A stretch of DNA of 64,000 bases. Source: Notospermus geniculatus (taxonomy: Eukaryota; Nemertea; Pilidiophora; Heteronemertea; Lineidae). Of the stretch, positions 55,885 to 64,000 are shown in pieces. The position numbers were made by a program, and so were the translations under genes. How positions within the stretch are numbered: position 1 is the stretch's first letter; the number at the start of each line of letters is the position of its first letter. The stretch spans positions 223,345 to 287,344 of the forward strand of contig NMRB01000310.1 in the NCBI GenBank assembly GCA_002633025.1, written 5' to 3'. A model generated the notes under the pieces. It saw only the letters and a list, made by a program, of their open reading frames with translations, was not told the origin of the DNA and did not search any database.

Positions 55885-57010
55885 AACACGATCCTAAAAA
55901 TGGGACATCCAGCGTAAGAATCCAGCATCCAGCGTAAAATAATCAAGGCATCCCGCGGCGTTCGTCATCTCTACCATTACACTGTAGGGGAAAATTGGAA
56001 AATTAGGAGTTTAATTAAATCAACTGTGCAATATTTTACATGTACTACATCGCGGGAGTGACGTCATTACCGGGAGAGTTCATGAGGCCATTGTGTCCAC
56101 ACAGGTTGCGCAAGACTGCTGTTGAGACTGCTTTGCACAGACCTGTGTCCGCGCGCGGCGCATCACACAAAAATTTGTTAGTTTCTAAATACGCGAGCCG
56201 CATCACAACCTGAACTGGGTGATCACGTGATCTACTCCGCCACGAAAGTAGATCCTAGGAAAATAGCGATATGAGGCTTATTTCTTGCAAACTTTGCAAA
56301 TAATTGACTGATATTTCATTTCTGGTGAGAAATTGTCATAGATATGACATTGTTGAGAAGAAAAGGATGATATTTGGGTTATTACCCCGACAGCTAGTTC
56401 ACTTCACTGACGTAAGCAGGTGAGTGTCGTGACACTGTCGTCGTCTATCTGTCAGGGGCTAACATGACATGTACGGCATATCTCATACAATATAGGCCTA
56501 TGTATGTCATAATCATGATGGATAATGGGATTCCCACGCACAAAATGATGGGCGGCAGCCTAGGTATGCCTATTCTGCAATTTATAAATTTGAACTGAGA
56601 AATCAACCGCCATCTTGAAAATGCAGCAAGTAGTCCCAAATCTTCCCATGATGCCTTGAGCGCGCGGTGACAGGTCAGTGCGAGGTACGAGCGCCACCTG
56701 TGGTGACAATGTTCATGAGGCGGGTCAGAGTTGATAGAAGTGACATCCTTGTCATGGAATGACGTCATATTATACACGCTTCAGGTGCTGCCCTCAGGCA
56801 GACTCTTGACATCGATGCAGTTCAGTCAGTGATCAGAAAGGCATAGTTTGCAAGCAGTGTATAGTCCAGCCTGGCATGGTCATGGATTCTAGGCCGTGAC
56901 ACATTATTTTCCTCATGCAACGACAGTACAATCACTGAAAAGTGGGTTAGAAACAGTGAAACAGTGACCCTTTCAGTTTCAGTGTCTGAATGCTCAAAAT
57001 GGGGGGGGGG
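55885..57010. repeat. Repeat X, copy B (left part of segmental duplication)
   Basis: cgatcctaaaaatgggacat, cgttcgtcatctctaccatt, gacgtcattaccgggagagt and gtgctgccctcaggcaga appear in the same order as at 30000-30530, with about 600 extra bases inside. It ends in a G-run followed by the single N at 57024. Confidence 0.65.
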
Positions 57011-57275
57011 GGGCGGGGGGGCANGGGCAAATGATGTCATTAAATCATGTCAACTTTGGTATCAATTTGAACTAGTGTATTATTAGGGTGTTTTTTCCAA
57101 TTACTGGTGGCAGCCATCTTGCATTCTCTTAGCCAGCATAAATGAAGCCTCACAAAGTCCGCTGGCTGAGGCCATAGGATGACAGACCAATGCTGGCAAA
57201 ACAAAGACCAGATTTGGACAATGCTTTAAAAAACCACTGGAAATAGTTCCACACTACCCCAACTACTGACTTGTA

Positions 57276-57615
57276 AGATAGGAGTGCCAGTCAGAATGGT
57301 ACAGTTCACACACAGTTATTGTCACCACTGAGATGTGGGTTCGATTCTCAGTCAGACCTGTTCATCATGCATACATGTGATTGTGATAAGAAAACGAGAC
57401 TGACAGCTCAGGAGACAGGCTCTGGTTTCCTCCTGCGTGACAGCTGATCTCTATTTCACAATCACATCAGTGAAGTAGAGTATATGCAGGATGTCAAGTT
57501 AGGCCTTTGTTACACTTTGTTCATGATCACATGAAGGGTAGGACCGACATAGAATCGATCCTGCATCCTCAGTTGTGACAGGCGTGGACGTTAGCACTGC
57601 GCCACTCTAACAGCC
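57276..57615. repeat. Element with two inverted tRNA-like heads, copy B
   Basis: Colinear with 32583-32936: gggttcgattctcag B-box on the left, and the inverted ctgtcacaactgaggatgca ... tagaatcga- type head on the right. Confidence 0.6.
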
Positions 57616-57683
57616 TAACAATCATCAGGTACATCACGTGACACACTCATTCATATCAAACGCTCATTTTGAATGATTATAAA

Positions 57684-58547
57684 TCACAAACGGGGACTAC
57701 CTTCTTCCTTGAACACTCTGAGTCTCCTCATCCTGTTGTGATTGTCATTCCCTGCCACCACAACATAATCACCGCCGACAGAGACAAAAAGTTGAACTCG
57801 AGAGTCACAAATATCTTTGTATTTCCACTCTGTGAATTTGTTATCTTTGAATGTAGATCTTCCCAAACACCAACGTTTGTCTCGACTACATATCACAGTG
57901 ACCTCACCGTCTGTGGCTGATAGATACCATACGATATCCCATAGCCAACCAAACTGTTGACTGATGGCGATGCGTTTGAGATGACGGTCTGACGTTAATT
58001 CGTACACATCAACATGTTGAAGCGCACGTGATATGAATAATAATCTCCCTCCACAGGAGATGAATGTGGAATTGGATTTAACTTCCGTGACGACAACAGA
58101 CCCCTCCTCTCCAACAACGGTCACTTTATTACCACCGTGTAGGATGACGAACTGTCGTCCGTCACAGACGTCAAATCCCTGAACTCCCCCTTAGCCATCC
58201 AACCTGAACTGTGGAGTGGATCTTATGTATCCACTCATGGGGTCAAACATTCTGATGGTGTATGAACCACTACCACCTTCAGCACAAATGGCCACCAATG
58301 TTCCCTTATCAGGGGTCACAGCTAGATGTAATAGACCATTGGTGTCGGTTATGATGGTTTGTTGCTGGACCCCTGATATGTCGAAAACGTCAACAGCAAT
58401 CTCGTCACTATCTAGTTCATAAGCCACCGCGAACCTGTCCCCGAGGTTTACTATACTTTTTATATCTGTTCGATATTGCTTTGTGAATGTATGCTGGTAT
58501 CGCTGTATGTCCCTTGATCCCTTTGGTTGTTCAGCCCCTTCTTGTTC
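57684..58547 (-). pseudogene. TRIM-like gene B, 3' exon with an in-frame stop
   Basis: Acceptor CTTTCGCAG precedes 58547 and the frame begins EQEGAEQPKGSRDIQRYQ. It matches the exon of copy A with an insertion (HTFTKQYR) and differences through LLHLAVTPDKGTLVAIC and IRMFDPMSGYIRSTPQF. Codon 119 is TAA (58193-58191) where copy A has CAA (Gln, in DGQGGVWGF). The same frame then stays open to TGA at 57684, with GFDVCDGRQFVILHGG and later units recognisable. One nonsense change with no frameshift points to a recent loss, a polymorphism, or a sequencing error. If real, the protein ends after about 517 residues with a partial propeller-like region. Confidence 0.75.
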
Positions 58548-58707
58548 CTGCGAAAGAAAACAATGTTTGTTAGACAGAGATTAACAGATTTGTTTCCAAC
58601 TCCAATTGTTAAGTGTGACACTATATTCATTTATCATCATTATTACTATGATTCCAACTCCAATTGTTGAGTGTATTCCATCATAATTATTCCATTGCTG
58701 ATGATAC

Positions 58708-58764
58708 CTGACATCGATTGATGTCCCTTGACCCTTCAGCTTGTTGGTGAACCCTTTCTTGACC
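58708..58764 (-). CDS. TRIM-like gene B, 57-base linker exon
   Basis: Acceptor TTTTGCAG before 58764, donor CAG|GTATCA after 58708 (weak). It encodes GQERVHQQAEGSRDINRCQ, in phase 0, matching the exon at 33902-33958. Confidence 0.7.
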
Positions 58765-58899
58765 CTGCAAAAGAAAACAATGTTTAGACGGATATTAACA
58801 GATTTGTTTCCAACTTTCCATTGTTTTTATCTCAAGAGCTCACATGCCACACGTTCCCACGTTCCCTATGCACCCTATGTCCTTGTAAATGCACGGACG

Positions 58900-58992
58900 A
58901 CGTCCTGATGACGTAACGTCATTCATGATAACGTCTTCGATTTGTGTCTTTTAGCAGCAACGTCAGGCATCATGACGTAACGTCATGTAGTG
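58900..58992. repeat. Short inverted repeat with TGACGTAACGTCA arms
   Basis: ctgatgacgtaacgtcattc and atcatgacgtaacgtcatgt flank a short loop; each arm is itself palindromic. Confidence 0.6.
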
Positions 58993-59065
58993 TTACAACA
59001 ATGACGGTATCGTTGTACAACCTCGTCCCCAGGGGTATAGTTTGCTCAGACAACCTCGGACCACT

Positions 59066-59336
59066 CGCTCACTAACCCCTGGAATCAGCTTTGGATTTAA
59101 CGCATTTGATTGGTTGACAGGAAACCGTCAAATATACCCAAGAACATACGCAAACAAATTTTCAAAATATTTTGGATCAAATCAGAAGGTTACCTATATC
59201 CAGGTTTGATGATTTTTTGTAAAAAGAATTTTAAAAAGTACGAGTAAGTATTTCAGATTAATTATTTTGACTTGTGCTGCCACCTATACTTAGACCAAGA
59301 TTCCTGGTCTAAAAACTAAAGCTGATTCCAGGGGTT
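59066..59336. repeat. MITE with ctaacccctggaatcagctt ends
   Basis: cactaacccctggaatcagc (left) and gctgattccaggggttagtg (right) are inverted; the interior is A/T-rich. Confidence 0.75.
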
Positions 59337-59539
59337 AGTGACGCGACCGCCATATTGTCAGAAAGCGAACGAACCCAGGGAACGAGGTTGCGTTGTTTAA
59401 TATGCTTCTCCTGTACATCGCAAAGTTCCAGTCAGGCCATAGTTTTAGGCCTCCCCCCACCAATCAACTGTTTTGTAGGCCTAATCCTACACATTTATTT
59501 TTCTCGCCTGAGGATCTGGGATTAACCTATTCGACAGTG

Positions 59540-59737
59540 GGAGAATTTACTGCCGTTAGAGACCTGTTAGCGGTCCTAGAACGTCACAAAATTTGACGTC
59601 AAATGCGTGAGCCATGGCGTCCACGTCATTATGGATGACGTCGTGGCGTGCACTTCTTCTCTGTGACGTCCAATTCCATGACGTCCTAGGACCGCTAACT
59701 GGTGGTGGTCTCTGACGGCAGGAAAGTCTCCCATTAA
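59540..59737. repeat. MITE rich in TGACGTC motifs
   Basis: tgggagaatttactgccgtt / cggcaggaaagtctccca and gttagcggtcctaga / cctaggaccgctaac are inverted arms. The loop holds many gacgtc/cgtca motifs. Confidence 0.75.
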
Positions 59738-60176
59738 TGGCCATATGTACACACAGAATCAATATGACGCAATGACGCCACCAGCAACCGCGAGTGACGT
59801 CATCGACATCGTGCCGTTATCAGTGAATCTGGGAGTTACCTCATCAGAACAGTGTACGCAGTATTTGCTGTACGAAGAAAATAATGACAATGAAGGGGGC
59901 AGCTGTTTCAATAGTTCTATACCTCGTCCACAAATCACGGAGAATGTGACGTCATTTCGGATCTTGGCATATAGATAATTTCTCCCTTCCCAAAGACTGT
60001 GTGGACTGGTGCTGAATGACTTTGAAGTCAGGTTTTGCGGTACATTTTCGGCCATCAGGCCTACATATTTCTTTTAATGCTAAAGGATGAATTACCCAAA
60101 AAAAACTAGAAGCTGAATGAAGACATCGAATCGGACATGCATCATAAGAGCGTAACAAATATTGTCCACAACCTCA

Positions 60177-60207
60177 AAAAAAAAAATATATATATATATA
60201 TATATTT
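60177..60207. repeat. A-run and (AT)n microsatellite
   Basis: About ten A residues followed by tatatatatatatatat, in the region between TRIM-like gene B exons. Confidence 0.9.
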
Positions 60208-60300
60208 GACGGGCACATTTCATGGCCAATCGCGCATGTCAGTCGGTCGTCATGGGATAGCGCCTCTCCCTCTTCCCCAGCTTCTCTAACCAATACTTAC

Positions 60301-61440
60301 CTGTCTCTCTCCATCAGCAGCATATGTTATCTTCCCAATATCAATTTTGGGCAAGTTACATTCAAGTGTCGGTAGGTTTTGTTGACGATTATTATACGCC
60401 TCAATGAAGGCACTCCCATCAACTTGATCAATGAGTTGTCCTGCAGCCACCAGGTTTTTCTGAACAGTAGCCAACCTCTCCAAGTCAGCCGGATGTGGTT
60501 CATGCCTGGATACGAGTCTGTTTGCCCGGCGGACAGCAGCATCCAATTGTTGTATAACATTTGGTATCTTCTCCAGACAGGCCTTCCCATCCTCAATGAA
60601 CTTGTAATCATCATTGACCTTTTCTATCATCGCCGTCTTCTGCCTTAAAATCTCCTCAATCCACTTCTCAACGTGCTGCTCTATACGTTTGACAACTGCA
60701 ATTTTCTCAGCCAGGGCAGAGGAGTCCATCTCCTTCAAACTCGCCTCAAGGTTCTTCAGATCTTCTAACTGTCCCTCCCTCTCATTCTTCACATCCCTCA
60801 TGTCCTTCGTGATTTTTTGGCATACTTCGTGTGCTTTCCCTACCTCGTGATCGCCATGATCTAGTATAACACATACATTACAAACAAGTTTGGAACAATC
60901 ACAACAGAAATGTATCGTTAGTTCATTGTGAAATTGGCATCGGGCATCCTTCCTGTGGATTTTCTTCAGAGGAAAGACCCTATGATGCCGAGTTGCTTTG
61001 TTTATACTATGAATCTTAGTGCAGTCGTCACACATCCGGAACTGGCCACAATCTTCACATGTATTAATTGCTTTTTCTGTTTTTGATGACTTGTACTTGC
61101 AAGGAAGACAATACACATCTTCCTCAAGGTAAGTGTCTTTAGCGTCATCACGTGAATCGTTTTCCGAACCACTACGATCTTCATCAGAATCCTCCGCCTC
61201 CTGAAATGAAATGTCTTTTGAATAATCTGCTAATCCACTGACACCATCCCCCGGTAGGGGGCTCTCAACTAAACACGTAGGACATGAGATGACCTTTGTT
61301 TTCGGTCCCAATCCCTTCAGATGTTTGGAAAGGCACGTCTCGCAGAAAACATGTCTACAGCTACGCAGCATTTTCAGGACAGGTGGCGACTCCAGACACA
61401 TGGGGCAGGTCGGATTATCTGTGGGGAACCTGGACGCCAT
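60301..61440 (-). CDS. TRIM-like gene B, RING / B-box / coiled-coil exon
   Basis: 380 codons, the same length as copy A although the linker differs: copy B has an insert around SGSENDSRDDAKDTYLEED and lost residues nearby. ATG at 61440 (MASRFPTDNP) follows the same acceptor as copy A; the donor is CAG|GTAAGT at 60301, phase 0; a 5' UTR exon donor GAGAG|GTGAGT lies at 61747. RING cysteines and histidine (CPMCL, SCRHVFCETC, CPTC) are all kept. B-box 1 (VYCLPCKYK ... CEDCGQFRMCDDC) and B-box 2 (CQFHNELTIHFCCDC, VCNVCVILDHGDHEV) are intact, with a coiled coil after. The exon itself has no damage; only the 3' exon has a stop. Confidence 0.87.
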
Positions 61441-62039
61441 CTTTAAGGGTCTCCTGAAGAAAAACAAGCAAATGAGTTATCATAATTACCAAGAGTAGTG
61501 TTGAGTATTAGAACGTCACGATTGTGAGTCGAATAATTATAACTTGTCCAGAATGAAGTCACCTTAATGAAATGTAGGAGGAAAACGGGAGAAAACTTTC
61601 TTTACCAGACAATAAACAATTGGTGTAACCCTGATAGTCAGCGATCAAACTTAAGGCGTCAACTTTGTACAGTCAAATCATCATCACAGTCCGCCCTCAC
61701 CATCTCATCCCGTCAATCAGCGAGTTACGTATGTAGGCCTACTCACCTCTCTAAAAGGTCGCGTTACGTGTTTGTGTCCAATTGATTTCTGTCTCTATAG
61801 GCTTTCACCCTTCATGCAGGCCTCTGATCACACCTTGGACGTCAACAGACGGTCAAACAGCATTGAATGATGGCGAATGTTTCTAAATCTAGAAGTAGAA
61901 ATTGATATGGTGTTGTCAGCGAAAGAAATGACCGGTACTTGATGGTCTGCAACTCTCCTTTTTCGTGCATTTTTGTTGTCGTTAGTTCATTACAAAAAAT
62001 AGATAAGAGATTATTAAGACTGCCCACCCCACTGGTGGG

Positions 62040-62446
62040 CAGTGTTACTTGGTTTTGCTGAAGTTCTCTGGATGGATCTCTCTCCGAACTGGGCTAGTTT
62101 ATAAGATAACTCATGAACGAGAGGAGGTAATGCTATCAAATTTTCAGGGTTGACAGAAAAGTACCTTGGCAAGAACCCTATTGATTTCTGGCTTCATCAG
62201 ATATTTAAAAAGTTTTATTTTGATGAGTTTTTGGGTATATGATGGGTTTTCCCCCTGGACAAAATTAGAACATACCGAGATCCTTGTGTTTATCTTAGCT
62301 CTCTACTGGCATGGGCTCATGTGACACTGGCTGACCTACTTTTGGCAGACTGATGACAGCAGTCTGCATCTATTATGTATCCATCACATCCAATAGTAAA
62401 GATAGGACATGAAAAGTATTAATGCTTTCTGAGGCAGTGTTTTTGG
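62040..62446. other. No gene seen
   Basis: No coding exon or repeat family was recognised between the TRIM-like gene B 5' flank and the terminal inverted-repeat element. Confidence 0.45.
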
Positions 62447-64000
62447 TTCTGGGACCAGATTTACGAAAGCCTCGCTAAATGTTAGCGATGCGAGGGCTTT
62501 GCGGAAGCTTTGCGAGTGCGATAACTTAGCGATTGTTGGTACATGTATTTGCGAAAGCTTCGCAATGACTGCGCCAACCTTTCGCTATTATATAGTTATC
62601 GCGCCGTTTGCGAAGGATCGCAAGCTGTTATTTTGTGGCCTTCATACAGCGTGTATAGAGAACATAATGTAATCCTTTTAAGTTTGGATGGTGCAGGGAG
62701 GTTCCGCATTTGTCACGAGTTACGAATCTCGAAACGATTTCAGCAAGTTGATGAAGTTACGTCATGACTCGGTTTCTTCGTCTAAATCCGTGGTGATCCG
62801 ATCTTCGGCCTTGTCAACGATGTGACAACCTCTCTAACAGCAGGTCATTATCTTAAACAGATATTTCAAGCATTAGTCCACCGCTAAAGTGTGCCAGGTA
62901 TACACAATTATCACCCGTGTGCTCAGAGAAGCCCCCACATATATTTCGCGTAAATGAAAATTAGCAATTCGTAATTCGTACATTAGGGAGTTTCCGCAAC
63001 GCTTCCTCATTACGATTTACGAATATGTTTTGATTATGGCGTCATCACTTTGACGTATGACGTTGCGTCGTTTTCCTGACGTCGTGTAAATTCGTTTCGT
63101 CTTGACGACGATGACTGTAGGTCTTCGTAGGTACGAATTACGAATCTTTCACTTACAAGAAATGTTTTCTCGGGCTTGTCTCAGTAGTACTTTAGCAGTG
63201 GAATAAATGCCTCAAATGTCAGTGTGAGGTAATGAAGTGGTATTGTCAGATCGTTCACACGGCCGAAAGTAGGACCACCACCGATTCCAGACGAATAAAC
63301 AGTGTGATGACATACGGCATGACAACGTCCTGAAATCGTTTCGTCATTCGTACTTCGTGACGAGGCAGAACCTCCCTATTAACGGTAATCCTCGTCAAGA
63401 CGCAACGAATTTGCATGACGTCATGAAAGAGACGCAACGTCATACGTCAAAGTAATGACGTCATAGTCGAAATATATTCGTATTTCGTTATTCGGAGATG
63501 TTGCGGAACCTCCCTTTCGCCTATAAATGTATTGGTGATTCCAGTTCATCCTGAATTAAATCCAATACTTCCAAAATCACATGTCTCGGCATCCTATACC
63601 TTTTGGATTACCTTTAAGTCAGTAAATGTCTCTAATGGAGTAAATCGGTTCAGGAACACCCTCTCACGACGTAAATTCCGCCGCATTTCCTCTTCGACAG
63701 CCAGCAGTAACGTCATGATGTTAGTCTCGCACGGTTTAGCGAGACCTCCATACCTCCCGCTAAAATTGTGCCTTTAGCGAACCGTTTGCGCAGGCTTGGC
63801 GCGATCGCAAAGATAGCGAAGCGTTCGTAAATATGACGCCACATTTGTGCGAACTATTGCGAGGAAATAGCGAATTCGCTAAATTTAGCGTTGTGCTTGC
63901 GAATTTTTGCGATGCGCGGCCGTCGTAAATACGACATTTTCCTTTGCGAGGTCTTTGCGGGTACGCTAATTTAGCGAGGCTTTCGTAAATCTGGCCCCTG
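62447..64000. mobile_element. Long inverted-repeat element reaching the window end
   Basis: The left end ggaccagatttacgaaagcc tcgctaaat pairs with the last bases of the window, atttagcgaggctttcgtaa atctggcccc. Interior arms are dense in gcgaag/cttcgc and tagcga/tcgcta motifs. Another element (62990-63515) lies inside. No transposase frame is seen. Confidence 0.75.
62990..63515. repeat. Inverted-repeat element nested in the terminal element
   Basis: tagggagtttccgcaacgct at the left and gttgcggaacctccctttcg at the right, with gacgtatgacgttgcgtc / gacgcaacgtcatacgtc arms and cgtcatcactttgacgt blocks inside. Its ends recall the tagggagttttcgcaaatct family at 16520. Confidence 0.75.

Overview
This window reads as intron-rich, transposon-rich DNA of a marine invertebrate deuterostome (sea urchin, hemichordate or lancelet type). 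The grounds are split genes with GT/AG introns, a TRIM-type gene duplication, Ty3, non-LTR and mariner-type elements, many palindromic MITEs, and a strong excess of the octamer TAGGCCTA. The species is not proven. The assembly has gaps: N runs at 17605-17612, 31412-31765 and 42562-42957, and single N characters at 59, 6021, 18700, 28460, 38628, 45964 and 57024. Several of these single Ns behave like contig joins.

Region 1 (1-25200, + strand genes). The last coding exon of a class A peptide-type GPCR lies at 161-645. Farther along, five small exons (12942-13061, 18701-18784, 19654-19758, 21357-21464, 23014-23129) each encode one copy of a four-cysteine peptide, C-x3-C-x8-C-x-C, followed by a dibasic cleavage site. 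Every visible splice junction is phase 1, and the last exon carries the stop. I read this as a multi-copy, one-peptide-per-exon neuropeptide precursor. I cannot match it with confidence to a named family, and its signal-peptide exon was not found. The long introns are filled with MITEs, a LINE fragment and other inverted repeats.

Region 2 (25200-32540) is mostly repeats: TAGGCCTA-rich DNA, a dispersed long repeat, a truncated non-LTR reverse transcriptase (28088-29861, - strand) and a gap.

Region 3 (30000-41200 and 55880-61960) holds two colinear copies of a - strand TRIM-like gene: RING, two B-boxes and coiled coil in one 380-codon exon, then a 57-nt exon, then an exon with a propeller-like C-terminal region. 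Copy A is open throughout. Copy B has one in-frame nonsense codon. Copy A's large intron holds two 5S rRNA-like genes (one split by a MITE), a tandem repeat array and a three-level nest of inverted-repeat transposons.

Region 4 (45965-55380, - strand) is a Ty3/Gypsy-type LTR retrotransposon. It has intact gag and pol, a textbook -1 frameshift signal between them, and an additional third ORF with two C2H2 zinc fingers in the position where some elements carry env. One LTR is shared with the start of a second, identical copy cut by a contig join.

Region 5 (62447-64000) is a long inverted-repeat element with another inverted-repeat element inside it, running to the window end.
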